A stretch of DNA of 40,520 nt from Kangiellaceae bacterium (GTDB lineage: Bacteria; Pseudomonadota; Gammaproteobacteria; Enterobacterales; Kangiellaceae), in NCBI GenBank assembly GCA_026196875.1, contig JAPHTP010000125.1, positions 1-40,520 on the forward strand, written 5' to 3'. This document shows, piece after piece, positions 22,952-32,763 of this stretch. A model generated the notes under the pieces. That model saw only the letters and a list, made by a program, of their open reading frames with translations, had not been told where the DNA came from and ran no database searches. Position 1 is the first letter of the stretch. Each line of letters starts with the position of its first letter. The translations under genes and the position numbers were made by a program.

Positions 22952-25900
22952 GACCAACTCCACCTACATGCGTTGCTATAAACACTTCTTTTAGTTCCAT
23001 TAATTTTAGACATTACGTAATCAGTTCTTTTGACATTAAAGTTTCCTATGTCTGAAATCCCCGTAGTAGCATGACCGATCTCATGCGCTATCTTCCTTTC
23101 AAGAGACATTATTACGGTCTCTTTATCATTATTGTAATCATTAAAATACACATCATAGTTCATATCAATTGCAATAACTCTTATCGCGTTTTCCTGAGAT
23201 GCATTTACTCCACTATCATTTATTAAGATCATTAGAGGATCTTCTTTCGAAAGCCTTCCTAAAAGTTCTTTTCCTCCAGTAAATTGAATCCCAGTAGCAG
23301 TCTTATCTCCGCTAGAACTATCTAAAGTTTCTAAAGCCTTCGTAACTCTTTTTAACTCTGTTTCTGTCAACGTTGCTGATTCAGATCCCCATTTAGCAAC
23401 TTTAACTCTGCCGTCCAATAACTCAGTGACTTTCCCATGAAGGTCTGGGTTACGATTTAATATATCATTACCATTTGTAAAAAATCCATTTTCATCAGAG
23501 TCGCCGTCCTTAGCCTCTTTATTGCTTTCAGAGTTCGCCAAATTAAAAGTGCTGATATCGTCTTTACCTGATGATGAAATCCACGAACCTACTTCATTAA
23601 CAATCACAGCTTTTAATTGACCCATTGCTTTCCCAACATAGTGATTAGCAACGGCCTGACCAAGAGCCGATATCCCATTTCCATACTTAAACGCAACAAC
23701 CACGCTGTAGGCAGTATTCGCTAGTTGATAATAAGCATAAGCTTCAAATAACCAAGCTACTGTTTCATAAACCTCATAGGCTTTTAAAACAGCAACTAAA
23801 ATAGCTTGCCAGAAATAGCCACTAGGATCAGTTGCATTGAGTGGATTGTTTAACACATAAGAATATCGATTAAAGTTTTGAAGATTCTCTGCAGTTTGTA
23901 CAAACGGATCCGCAGATAGGAAACGACCCAGCCTTGGATCATAAACCCTGCCATTCATATGAATTAAACCGGCTTCATCAATATGCTCATGGCCCGTGTA
24001 ACCACGGCGGAAATCTTCAGCTGCATAGGCCAAAGCATCATCTACTACGCTGAAGTTAGTCGTCAAGTATGAAGTCTCATCTCGTCGCTGCCCCCAAGGA
24101 TCATAGCTGAACTTTTTAACTGTATTACCATTAATGTCAGTAATTAATTCAACTGAACCTAAATGGTCACGGTGCAAGAATTCTAACTTGTATGAGAGAG
24201 AGTCAACTTCGTATGTTTCAATAGCCATGCCTTCGATATGACGAAGTACCTTGGTTAAGGAACCATTAGTAGAGATAAACTCTACGTTTCCTAGATAAAG
24301 CGTGTCTTTAACCGTGCCGTTTGAAGCAGTATCCGTTCTTTTAAAACGTGTTCCGCCAAAACCATACTGATAGGTAATAAAATGACTCTTACTGGTGGTA
24401 ATACGAGTAGGCTTGTCTACCGTATTATATTGAATACTTGATCTCCCACCGCCAGAAATCATATTACCGTTGGCATCGTAACAATATGACTCACCGCCAG
24501 CGTTTGTTACCGCGTGAGGCCCAGCTTGTCGGCCGCAAGTCGACCCGCCATAAGAATAACTCCCAATGCCTGTTTTAAATGCAATGTTTCCTAAATGGTC
24601 ATAGTCGACATTAAAGTTACCCGTCTGATTGTTAAACTTGGTTGTCCAAGTGTCCAATCGATTAATATCATCGTAAGTAAAGTCTTCTCTCATTCCAACG
24701 ACTACATCGTCTCGATATTGCAGATTCCCTAGACTATCAAAGTTATATAGCGTGTGTTGTAAATCAGTGTTTCCCTTGACCGTAACAATACTCTCAATTG
24801 TACCGTCATGATCATCGTAGGCATTATAGTTAACGAGTCCGTTTCCGTTTTCAAAAATCGTGTTATTTCCAAAAGCATCCGACTCAACGAACTGCCAAAC
24901 TTTTGTATTGGAAGCAATGTCAGTCTTACCAACCAAATAGTCGTTGTAATACTCATAGCTCACACCACCACTCGCTCTACTTGCATCATAAGTTTGCAGC
25001 ACTCGGAATTGAGCGTCGTGAACGGTATCAGAAGAATAAGTCTCTCCGTTATTGAACGATACTGTTTCTCTAAAAACTTGAGACATTAAGTTATAGCTGT
25101 TTAGCTTTGTGATACCATTCACAAGATCGTCTTCTCTTGCAACTAAACCGACCCCATTGGTTTGGCTGTCATAGTAAGTCTTTATATGTTGATCTAAAGT
25201 CAGATTTGCATAATCGCTATACGCCCGATGTTCGATTTGTCGTCCAATAGAATCAAATTCAAATTCGGTAACTTGCTGTTTGGCATCACGCTGCCAAACC
25301 AGTTCACCTAGCGAATTATACTTATACTCGATTAGTCCTTTATCTGGATCGTTTATCGATAACTTCCTACCTAAATGGTCTGATGCAATTACAGTATCAA
25401 TGTAGCCAGTGCCGCCTGAGATCGCACTGTGGGATCGTCTTACTAGTTTTAATGAACCGAGCGCATCGTAATCGTAAGTAATTTCATTTAAATCAGGATC
25501 GGTCATTTTAACTAACTGACCCAGTGCATTGACCGATTTAGTCGTCTTCTTAGAACCTGGGTTAGTAATGGACGTATCAAAATTTGAATAAGCCGATGTC
25601 CATCTTGAACCATCAGGTTTAATTTGGATCGATGGTCGATGAAAAGAGTCGTAATGGAGGCCAGTATACCCGAGAGGAACATCCAAACCCCATTGTGAGG
25701 TCAGCGGCGCAAGCTCACCTTCAAAGTGAGGCACTGACTCAACAGATTTTTGGCCCTTTTCATTATATCGATAGATTTTGTGGATCCACTTAACTTCAGT
25801 GCCACTGCATGCATCAGCTACTGAGTTAGCGTTGAAACATGATAGTGATTCAGCTTTTTCCGCGACTTTTCGACCTAACTTATCAAAGTAGACAATTGAG

Positions 25901-28900
25901 TTAGGTCCATGAGAGTTAACCGTAGTCTCTTTATAGAATGCGGTCGCATCACAGTCGCTTGAATTTGAACAGAGCTCTTGGTTGACCGTTGAATAAGTGC
26001 CGTTTGCGCTGTTTTCAAAATTGAGACGACCTAATGTCGAATAACCAAGGTAAGTTGTTTGATTGTTTGCACTGGTTTCAGAAACCTTAGTGCCAAATAT
26101 TGGGTGGTATTCAACCGAGGAATAAATAGCGCCAGTTAAATCAGGATAATTGGGATAAGTATAGTTATCAGTAGAATAACGCCCCTTAGTGTCAAATTCC
26201 GATCGCGATCTTCGAGTAACTCCATCTTGTCCCGTTGTCGTTGTGGTTAATATGTTTCCATAATCATCTCGCGTATAAACTTCCGTCACACCGTAGACTT
26301 GTGCGGACTCATTCTCTCCGGAGCTGCCTTGATAATCAGAAGGGTCAGTGGTTTTCGACTCGAGTAATCCGTTAGATTGGAAGTAGCCATAGTCTTCCAC
26401 TTGAACAACCGTAACTTCACCGCCTTTGGTGTGGTTCGTTCTTTTTCGAGTTAAACGACCTCCAAAGTGAGTTTCTTGAAGAGTATTAGTAAAGATTTCA
26501 GTGGTTGTATAGATCTTATTATTGATTGAGTCAGTTATTTCCGTTAGAACAGTTCCGGGCTTTCCGAACTCATCGACAGTCCACTGTGTAACACGCTTTT
26601 CGCTTAGGTGTGTACCTGAATTAAAATCGTACTTATTATGCGAAGTAACCGCGCTATAACCTAGTCCGAATGAATTTGTTCTATAATCAACTTCCTGGTT
26701 TTCTATGTCCTTACCTAACCAATTAATAGTTCGTTTTTCAAGTAACCCAGTAAATGGAAAATCTTGCTTAAACTCTGAAATCACCTTTCTAGACGATTTC
26801 TTATGATCAGTAACTGTAAATTTACGATAACCAAGAACTCCTCGTCCAACCTGAGCTTTCAACCCTTCGTACTCGAAAGAGAACCACTCGTAGCAGGTCG
26901 AAGAATTACAATAATTAGGTTGGTCATGGCGAGTATAAGAAGATACGAGATGAATAGGTGCCTTAACATCGGTAATTAGACCCCGGTTATTTCCCCACTC
27001 CATTTCTGAAGCGTCACTATAGGGAGAATGCTTTTCCGTTGAGTAGTGAATATCGTATTTAAGAGTTGAGCCATCCACGATCCTAGTGATCATGTCACGC
27101 TTAGCGCTTTCGTTAAGCTTATGAGACATGTGCCCGTAGAAATAAATGTAGTCATTCAATCCATCAGCATTTATATCTACAAACATCGCTTCTGGAGTTT
27201 CATAGGAGTCTAAAGTTGTATCTTCAACGGCCGAGTTAGAAACACCATCGAAATAACTAATATAAATATTGTTGTCATCTTTTTTACTGAAGATTGTATC
27301 CGTATATCCATCCGAGTCGTAATCAATAAACCTGGGAGCAATTCTTTCGAACATGCCAATGGTTTCTTCAATCGCATCTGGATAGGTTTGAGTATCATCA
27401 AATTCAAAGTTCCCTTTGTTTAATTTAATGTTAAAGAAATAATTTAGCATCACGGTTCCATGAAAACTTGACGCATTGGTAATAAAGAAAATATCTGGTA
27501 AACCGTCATTATTGAAATCGGCTACCTTGAGATCATTAATAACGTTTTCGCCTGGGTGAAGATATTTAAATGTAGGGTTCACTCCCTTTTTAAACCAAGG
27601 ACCTAGATTAACTCTTTCGACTAGAGCACCGTTCGATTGCTCAAAGATCTTCCAGCTTCCAGTATAGTGAGAATTAACTACATCAGTACTTTCAGGAATG
27701 CCGATTAGAAGCTCTACGACGCCATCGCCATTGATATCTGTGACCTTGAATAAATTATCGATGTTATCGTAGAAATATTGTTTCTCAACTTCTAGCCCCG
27801 GAATAACAAGCTCCATTGGAGCTCCAAAATATCCGGTTCCGTTCCCACTAAGTGGTTTATTTAGATTATATCGAATCCATAATTTTTCTTGATAAACATA
27901 GGAGAAATCTGGATAACCGTCCCCATTGTAATCAGCTACTCTAATATCGTTACTCTCTACTGAAATATAGGTATTAATTGGATTGTCAAAATCATGATAT
28001 TGTCCACTTCCTGTTGTAGACGCCGGAATAATATGCCAATAACCGTTTCGGTTGAAAATCGCATCGTCTTTGCCATTGTGATCGTAGTCAATTATTTCAA
28101 CGGAATTTCTAAAGCTCTCGTTCGCGTAGTCATTATGAATTTCAACTTCTTCAAAGGTTTCGCCGCCTTTAACTACGTAAATATGGTCAGTACTAGAATT
28201 CCTATCGTTTCTTATCTTCCAATAATCCAATACTCCATCACCGTCGAAGTCTAAATACTCATAATCTTTATAGCGAGAATTGTTGTATCGTGAGCCAGGA
28301 TCGAAGCTATAAGTGTCTGCATAACTGGTAGTTCCTTGCTCCCATTCGAAGGAAGTGACTGGCAGACAAGAATTTTCTCTACAAGCTGTTATGTTTTCTA
28401 CGAGACTACGTGCAGTAACACTCCCTTGAATATAATTGAGTTCGTAAGTACGTAGTTCACTGCCGCCAAAACCACTCGCATCTGTATTAACTTTAGAAAT
28501 AATTCGTTTTAATCGTTTAGTTACATTGACAGGATAACCAACGCTGAACTTGTAAATATCATCAGGTCTTTCTTCATATTCAAAATTAATCGCGTTAAAC
28601 GGCAATGAGCCCGTATTTTCGTTACCGGTATATAAGACTTTTGTTAATTTAAAGGACAGTTCGCCTGAATTTTGCTCGTATACATATTCAATATAATTCC
28701 CTGCAGCATCATACTGTCGATAAACTGGCCAAACATAGATTTTTCCATCAATGCCAATCGGTGAATCAGCGTTTCCATAAACGGTTCGTGTGCCATTTGT
28801 ATGGTATTCAGTGAATGAGGCCGTTTGACCCGCATAGGATCCTGAAGCACTCGAGGCAACTATTTTTATCGAAGTTTTATCTTCTGTTTCATAGCGTGTA

Positions 28901-31167
28901 GAAGCGCCCCAATAACTCCCTTCTCTAGGGAATAATTTCTTATTATTGACGCATAAGCGATCATTAGCCGTAAATGATAATGCGCCAGCTTCATTGTCTT
29001 GCTCGATATTTTTTGCACATCGAGTAATTGCAGACATACCTGAAATTTGCCAACCAACTCCTGCAATTCCATTGCTCGAAAGACTGTCATAACTTAATGC
29101 AACTGCTGGAATATGCCCACCTGAACCGGGTGCGACAGTAATGGGCACTTCGTACACAGCGGCACCAGATGGCTTAACACTAAACTCAGCTGGTATGCTT
29201 CCTACTACTGTTCCCGAATCCTGGCCATCTAGTGGATTTGTTATTTGTGCGGGTAAAGTATCAGCTATAGCAGGAAGTTCTAATAATTCTGTTTGAACAA
29301 CTTTTACACCTTTGTTATTTGCACAAATGATTTCTGTTTTAACAACATTACCGACACCGTTTCCAGAGGAAGTGTTTGTTCCTGATGCAGCGAGTCGATT
29401 ACCGTCACTGTCGTAACACCCAATTGCGTTGGAAGCATTCCAATTTAACGTTGCCGTTTCGCCTGTTCTGATTCGAATGGGAGACCATTTCGCACTTAAA
29501 GTTGGCTTGCTGCTATGGTTGACCGAGCTACTAGTTACGTTAATCGTACGCGTTTGAGTCGTTGTCTGGTTTATATGATCAATCGCTTTTACATTAACCG
29601 TATGTACGCCTTCAGACTCCGCATGAAAATAGGCATAGAATGGTGCAGACGTAACAACTTTTTTATTTGAAGTGTCGTTGTTTAACCAAAATTCTACCGC
29701 AGACAGTGATACGTCGTCAGCAGCATCTGCCTTAACAAATATCACGTCGCCTTTTTCTATTGAGTCACCATTTGACGGTTGTAAGATAGTCAGCGTCGGC
29801 AAAGCATTTTCTAATACCATCAACGAGTAAGATAATGACACATCTTTTGTATATGACTTGTTTTGATGGACATTTATCTTAATGGTCGAACTTGTCCCCA
29901 CATCACTTGCTGAAGGCGTTCCTGAAATTCGTCCAGTTGAACTATCAAATGTAGCCCAAGATGGAACACCAGTTGCCGTGATAGTTACCGAATATCCACT
30001 TTCGTTAATAGTTGGCTTAAATTCGTATGCTTGTTGGCGGCGAACCGTTGTTAGTGGAGTACCACTAATATATGCAGACGTGACGCTATTACCAAGATGA
30101 GAAATTGAACCATTTGAATGAGTGTAAACGGTATTATTATTATCAGCAGACGTTAGTGCCGTTAAATGAATCTGGCCACCAGCAATTGAAGCCGAATATG
30201 CCGCAGCACTCCAATCAATATTTAAATAACCATTAGATAACGTCTGAACAAGGCTCCCAGTGTTACTAAGAATGTAAGAAGTCGAACCTTTGCTTTTTCC
30301 TTGCAAAAAGATTTCATCATAGCCATCTCCTGATAAATCTCCGACAATAATTTCATAGTCAGCAGGATTGGCATCAAACTCGAATTCAGTATGGGTAGCA
30401 TTACCGTTAGAATCCCAAGAAACAATCGCATTGTTAACTTGTGGGAAAGTCACAATCGGTGTAATGACGTCACCGTGAAGTAAGATAATATTTTTGTGTC
30501 CTAATAAGAGCAGTTCATTCTCTACTCCAGACTTAAAGTTTCCTACAACTGCTTTGTAGCTTTCTTCACTCCAATCCTCAATGGAAGAGATTTGAGGATG
30601 AGCACCGCTCCAAGCTTGGTGAAAACCGGAAATATATTGATCAGTTTCAGTTTGTGGGAAGAGACCAGTTTGGCTGGACTTCAATTTCGGCTGGACAAGA
30701 ATATCGGTTTTGCCATTTCCATCAAAATCACCTGCTAATTCATTGTGAGTAGAAGAGTTCCAAGTGAATGGCTTGGTGTATGGAGCATAGCCAATAATAA
30801 CGGCATCAGCTGCTTGTACAGTTCCATTTAAACCGGCCGATAACAAAGTAAAAAACTGATGACCTACAGATACAGTTCTAGTTCTGGTCCCATCTTCCGA
30901 ACAGGCGACATGCTCACCGTTATGTTTCAAACAAGGAGGCTCGCTCTGAATAGTTAATGCCTGAACGTTTCCGAGAGGCTCAATAGGACCTCCTGAAGTT
31001 GAATGGCCATGCCAACTCACCTGCATATCACAGGTGCTTTGTGAAGATTGCTGAGGCACCTGACACGAAGTTAAGTTGACATAGGGTGTCGTGTTTGCCG
31101 AAGCAAAGTTACCTAAGGCCAACAAAACTGTGGCTAATGCAAATTTTAGCTTCCCCATAGTTTTCAT
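22942..31167 (-). CDS. Secreted SpvB/RHS polymorphic toxin with HExxH tip
   Basis: Giant exported protein of about 2741 residues. A Sec signal peptide (GKLKFALATVLLALGNFASA) is followed by two FG-GAP-like calcium motifs, Ig/cadherin-like domains (~370-550), an SpvB/TcaC-type domain (~645-960), seven FG-GAP/VCBS repeats (DFDGDGVLDYW type, ~970-1340), many YD/RHS repeats (~1750-2390), and the RHS core ending GRFLSADPF...NNPLNATDPSG (~2407-2448). The last ~290 residues are a variable toxin tip with HEIGH (codons 23071-23085), a zinc-peptidase signature. The stretch before it recalls M91/NleD peptidases, but spacing after the motif is not that of metzincins. The ATG at 31167 is preferred over the upstream TTG because it is preceded by AGAGA and opens the signal peptide. 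A putative immunity gene overlaps the 3' end. Likely role: contact-dependent antagonism. Confidence 0.93.
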   Translation of the reverse strand: MKTMGKLKFALATVLLALGNFASANTTPYVNLTSCQVPQQSSQSTCDMQVSWHGHSTSGGPIEPLGNVQALTIQSEPPCLKHNGEHVACSEDGTRTRTVSVGHQFFTLLSAGLNGTVQAADAVIIGYAPYTKPFTWNSSTHNELAGDFDGNGKTDILVQPKLKSSQTGLFPQTETDQYISGFHQAWSGAHPQISSIEDWSEESYKAVVGNFKSGVENELLLLGHKNIILLHGDVITPIVTFPQVNNAIVSWDSNGNATHTEFEFDANPADYEIIVGDLSGDGYDEIFLQGKSKGSTSYILSNTGSLVQTLSNGYLNIDWSAAAYSASIAGGQIHLTALTSADNNNTVYTHSNGSISHLGNSVTSAYISGTPLTTVRRQQAYEFKPTINESGYSVTITATGVPSWATFDSSTGRISGTPSASDVGTSSTIKINVHQNKSYTKDVSLSYSLMVLENALPTLTILQPSNGDSIEKGDVIFVKADAADDVSLSAVEFWLNNDTSNKKVVTSAPFYAYFHAESEGVHTVNVKAIDHINQTTTQTRTINVTSSSVNHSSKPTLSAKWSPIRIRTGETATLNWNASNAIGCYDSDGNRLAASGTNTSSGNGVGNVVKTEIICANNKGVKVVQTELLELPAIADTLPAQITNPLDGQDSGTVVGSIPAEFSVKPSGAAVYEVPITVAPGSGGHIPAVALSYDSLSSNGIAGVGWQISGMSAITRCAKNIEQDNEAGALSFTANDRLCVNNKKLFPREGSYWGASTRYETEDKTSIKIVASSASGSYAGQTASFTEYHTNGTRTVYGNADSPIGIDGKIYVWPVYRQYDAAGNYIEYVYEQNSGELSFKLTKVLYTGNENTGSLPFNAINFEYEERPDDIYKFSVGYPVNVTKRLKRIISKVNTDASGFGGSELRTYELNYIQGSVTARSLVENITACRENSCLPVTSFEWEQGTTSYADTYSFDPGSRYNNSRYKDYEYLDFDGDGVLDYWKIRNDRNSSTDHIYVVKGGETFEEVEIHNDYANESFRNSVEIIDYDHNGKDDAIFNRNGYWHIIPASTTGSGQYHDFDNPINTYISVESNDIRVADYNGDGYPDFSYVYQEKLWIRYNLNKPLSGNGTGYFGAPMELVIPGLEVEKQYFYDNIDNLFKVTDINGDGVVELLIGIPESTDVVNSHYTGSWKIFEQSNGALVERVNLGPWFKKGVNPTFKYLHPGENVINDLKVADFNNDGLPDIFFITNASSFHGTVMLNYFFNIKLNKGNFEFDDTQTYPDAIEETIGMFERIAPRFIDYDSDGYTDTIFSKKDDNNIYISYFDGVSNSAVEDTTLDSYETPEAMFVDINADGLNDYIYFYGHMSHKLNESAKRDMITRIVDGSTLKYDIHYSTEKHSPYSDASEMEWGNNRGLITDVKAPIHLVSSYTRHDQPNYCNSSTCYEWFSFEYEGLKAQVGRGVLGYRKFTVTDHKKSSRKVISEFKQDFPFTGLLEKRTINWLGKDIENQEVDYRTNSFGLGYSAVTSHNKYDFNSGTHLSEKRVTQWTVDEFGKPGTVLTEITDSINNKIYTTTEIFTNTLQETHFGGRLTRKRTNHTKGGEVTVVQVEDYGYFQSNGLLESKTTDPSDYQGSSGENESAQVYGVTEVYTRDDYGNILTTTTTGQDGVTRRSRSEFDTKGRYSTDNYTYPNYPDLTGAIYSSVEYHPIFGTKVSETSANNQTTYLGYSTLGRLNFENSANGTYSTVNQELCSNSSDCDATAFYKETTVNSHGPNSIVYFDKLGRKVAEKAESLSCFNANSVADACSGTEVKWIHKIYRYNEKGQKSVESVPHFEGELAPLTSQWGLDVPLGYTGLHYDSFHRPSIQIKPDGSRWTSAYSNFDTSITNPGSKKTTKSVNALGQLVKMTDPDLNEITYDYDALGSLKLVRRSHSAISGGTGYIDTVIASDHLGRKLSINDPDKGLIEYKYNSLGELVWQRDAKQQVTEFEFDSIGRQIEHRAYSDYANLTLDQHIKTYYDSQTNGVGLVAREDDLVNGITKLNSYNLMSQVFRETVSFNNGETYSSDTVHDAQFRVLQTYDASRASGGVSYEYYNDYLVGKTDIASNTKVWQFVESDAFGNNTIFENGNGLVNYNAYDDHDGTIESIVTVKGNTDLQHTLYNFDSLGNLQYRDDVVVGMREDFTYDDINRLDTWTTKFNNQTGNFNVDYDHLGNIAFKTGIGSYSYGGSTCGRQAGPHAVTNAGGESYCYDANGNMISGGGRSSIQYNTVDKPTRITTSKSHFITYQYGFGGTRFKRTDTASNGTVKDTLYLGNVEFISTNGSLTKVLRHIEGMAIETYEVDSLSYKLEFLHRDHLGSVELITDINGNTVKKFSYDPWGQRRDETSYLTTNFSVVDDALAYAAEDFRRGYTGHEHIDEAGLIHMNGRVYDPRLGRFLSADPFVQTAENLQNFNRYSYVLNNPLNATDPSGYFWQAILVAVLKAYEVYETVAWLFEAYAYYQLANTAYSVVVAFKYGNGISALGQAVANHYVGKAMGQLKAVIVNEVGSWISSSGKDDISTFNLANSESNKEAKDGDSDENGFFTNGNDILNRNPDLHGKVTELLDGRVKVAKWGSESATLTETELKRVTKALETLDSSSGDKTATGIQFTGGKELLGRLSKEDPLMILINDSGVNASQENAIRVIAIDMNYDVYFNDYNNDKETVIMSLERKIAHEIGHATTGISDIGNFNVKRTDYVMSKINGTKRSVYSNACRWSWSCW

Positions 31168-31210
31168 ATATGTTCTCTTCAAGTTATATTAATTTTAGAA
31201 TTATTTTCTG

Positions 31211-31236
31211 TTGGGGGTCACTCGTTCTACCCAAAC
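31211..31236. repeat. Degenerate REP-like palindrome before the RHS gene
   Basis: TTGGG...ACCCAA-type arms, less regular than the copies at 31617 and 32101. It lies about 45 bp upstream of the RHS toxin start and just after the stop of the preceding small gene. Confidence 0.4.
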
Positions 31237-31249
31237 CAAAAATACTTAT

Positions 31250-31591
31250 TTACGAAGAAACTCCGTAACTCCATGTCTCTATATAAGAACCACCATAAAC
31301 TCCGCAAACACCTTGTCCATAAACAGAAATATTTGCTTTTCGAGACATAGTTGAAAGAGCAAGAGCTAAAACAGCTTTTCCGCCATCAGTCGAAGCATCA
31401 ATCGCAAAAGCATTTTTATAAGCAGAATGGACACATCCTGGCGGTGTTCCTGATACATCCCTATCAAAAATTATCATCGCTTTTCCATTATCATCGACTC
31501 TGACATTGATTATTTTCGCGTTTGCAACATTACCCGCAGCAAAGGATTGACAGGAAAGGACTAGCAAACAAATAGCTATAATCTTTTTCAT
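31250..31591 (-). CDS. Small secreted protein, island paralogue family
   Basis: 113 residues with a Sec signal peptide (MKKIIAICLLVLSCQSFA). The mature part starts GNVANAKIINVRVDDNGKAMIIF, then has a Cys after PPG, a helix LALALSTMSRKANISVYG and two late cysteines. The layout is shared with the other MKK-type small proteins of the island: a beta-rich N half, an Ala/Leu helix, and a Cys after a V-x-G turn. It recalls small beta-barrel secreted proteins, but I cannot name the family. GGGAA precedes the ATG. It sits directly upstream of the RHS gene, in the same direction, with a REP-like palindrome on each side. Confidence 0.8.
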   Translation of the reverse strand: MKKIIAICLLVLSCQSFAAGNVANAKIINVRVDDNGKAMIIFDRDVSGTPPGCVHSAYKNAFAIDASTDGGKAVLALALSTMSRKANISVYGQGVCGVYGGSYIETWSYGVSS

Positions 31592-31616
31592 TTATTATTT
31601 CCCTAAATCTATCAAA

Positions 31617-31640
31617 TTGGGTTTCGCTCACTCTACCCAA
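31617..31640. repeat. REP-like palindrome
   Basis: TTGGGT (31617-31622) and ACCCAA (31635-31640) flank a short centre, followed by CCTACACACTAAAT. It is nearly the same as the element at 32101 and lies about 25 bp before the start of a small secreted-protein gene. Confidence 0.6.
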
Positions 31641-31746
31641 CCTACACACTAAATCTAATATTCCAATTTCTCGAATCAACTTTGTTCTTTTGTTGATACA
31701 AAGCACCTGACTAGCATAATCAACCTAGTATTGTCAGCCTACTAAG

Positions 31747-32076
31747 CTACTTAATATCAACCCGAGCTATTACAGGGATTGTTTTTGCTCCAAACTGTTT
31801 ACAACCATTGACAAAATACCGAGTCTCACTTTTGGACTGAACAGCACTTAAAATCGTTGAATAAGCTGCATCGAATAGGTAATGCGTTGGTTCTAATAAT
31901 GCCATTTCTTTAAAGTCACACCCTTCAGATGCAGCAGCGGACTGATCTTCAAAATAAACCAAAACACCCGCCCAATCGTGAACAACAACTTGGCTTGTTT
32001 TTGTCCAACTAGTCATGGTTGCAGCTTCAGCATTCACGCTAATAAACACCAAAATTAAAACTAAAATTTTTTTCAT
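31747..32076 (-). CDS. Small secreted protein, island paralogue family
   Basis: 109 residues with a signal peptide (MKKILVLILVFISVNAEA). The mature part has the family layout: VVVHDWAGVLVYFEDQ, one mid Cys (EGCDFKE), a helix YSTILSAVQSKSE and a Cys after FVNG. AAAGGAAA precedes the ATG. It lies between two REP-like palindromes in the minus-strand series leading into the RHS gene. Function unknown; secreted or periplasmic by its signal peptide. Confidence 0.8.
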   Translation of the reverse strand: MKKILVLILVFISVNAEAATMTSWTKTSQVVVHDWAGVLVYFEDQSAAASEGCDFKEMALLEPTHYLFDAAYSTILSAVQSKSETRYFVNGCKQFGAKTIPVIARVDIK

Positions 32077-32100
32077 TGATCATTTCCTTTAATATATTAA

Positions 32101-32122
32101 GTTGGGTTTCGGTCTACCCAAC
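32101..32122. repeat. REP-like palindrome
   Basis: GTTGGGT (32101-32107) and ACCCAAC (32116-32122) form a perfect 7-bp palindrome with an 8-nt centre, followed by CTACAAACTAAATA. It lies 25 bp upstream of a small secreted-protein start codon. Confidence 0.65.
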
Positions 32123-32216
32123 CTACAAACTAAATATTAATTACCCATTAATTATCTTAAGTGTCGGTCTAACACCCGAACACAGAATCAGTAACATTTA
32201 TACTGACCTTTTTTAG

Positions 32217-32432
32217 CTATATATCATCGCTGCTACATTTCCCGGATGAGCACAGGCTTTTTTCTTTATCCAGAAACAAAGTAAATTGATTACCATAGAA
32301 TTCGACTTTTAATATTTCTGTTCTGCAAACCAAAACATTAATGGCTTTCGCATTTGGAAAAACGCCAATCAACATAATTGAAAGTAAAATACAAAACTCA
32401 TTAATACTTTTAGCCTTGAATACTTGGCCCAA
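32217..32432 (-). CDS. Short, possibly truncated small secreted protein
   Basis: A 71-codon frame opening at a TTG at 32432 that overlaps the previous gene's end; the first in-frame ATG is at 32375. It contains a signal-peptide-like run (FCILLSIMLIGVFPNAKA) followed by INVLVCRTEILKVEFYGNQF and three late cysteines. The start of the mature part fits the island's small secreted family, but the Ala-rich helix is missing. The hydrophobic segment begins upstream of the ATG without a normal start, and a better-placed ATG lies in another frame, so the gene is probably damaged. I give it low weight as a working gene. Confidence 0.4.
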   Translation of the reverse strand: MGQVFKAKSINEFCILLSIMLIGVFPNAKAINVLVCRTEILKVEFYGNQFTLFLDKEKSLCSSGKCSSDDI

Positions 32433-32760
32433 AATACCATCCAGTTAACGGTCTCCACCTTGGATGATTTGAACAATTCATACCCTGGTCTTCATCGTTG
32501 AACCAAAGCATTACTTCTTTTTTGGAAAGCTGAGCGGAAATAAGCAGAGAATAAATATTTTTACATGTTTCGGGCTCCACATTGTTATGGCTCGACTGTA
32601 CACTACAAAGTTCGACCCAAATCAGATCACCGATTTTCTCCACAAGCACTTTGCCATTCGATGGACTTATTGATACTCCTGTTACTTGTCCGGTGCATGT
32701 ATAAGAAGCATGAGCGCTTAAGCTCATACAAGTTAGCAATAGTATTAAGATTTTTTTCAT
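32410..32760 (-). CDS. Small secreted protein, island paralogue family
   Basis: About 116 residues with a signal peptide (MKKILILLLTCMSLSAHA). The mature part begins SYTCTGQVTGVSISPSNGKVLVE and carries four cysteines, a helix IYSLLISAQLSKKEVMLWF and a late Cys, the same layout as its neighbours. Two ATGs in a row are possible; the second (32760) has GAGA at better spacing, as in the paralogues. It is the first gene of the minus-strand island series, and 892 bp of gene-free DNA lie upstream. Confidence 0.8.
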   Translation of the reverse strand: MKKILILLLTCMSLSAHASYTCTGQVTGVSISPSNGKVLVEKIGDLIWVELCSVQSSHNNVEPETCKNIYSLLISAQLSKKEVMLWFNDEDQGMNCSNHPRWRPLTGWYFGPSIQG

Positions 32761-32763
32761 CAT

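Noticed and set aside
24808-25089. 93-codon plus-strand frame inside the RHS gene.
   Set aside because: Antisense shadow of the RHS repeats, without a ribosome site or domain features.
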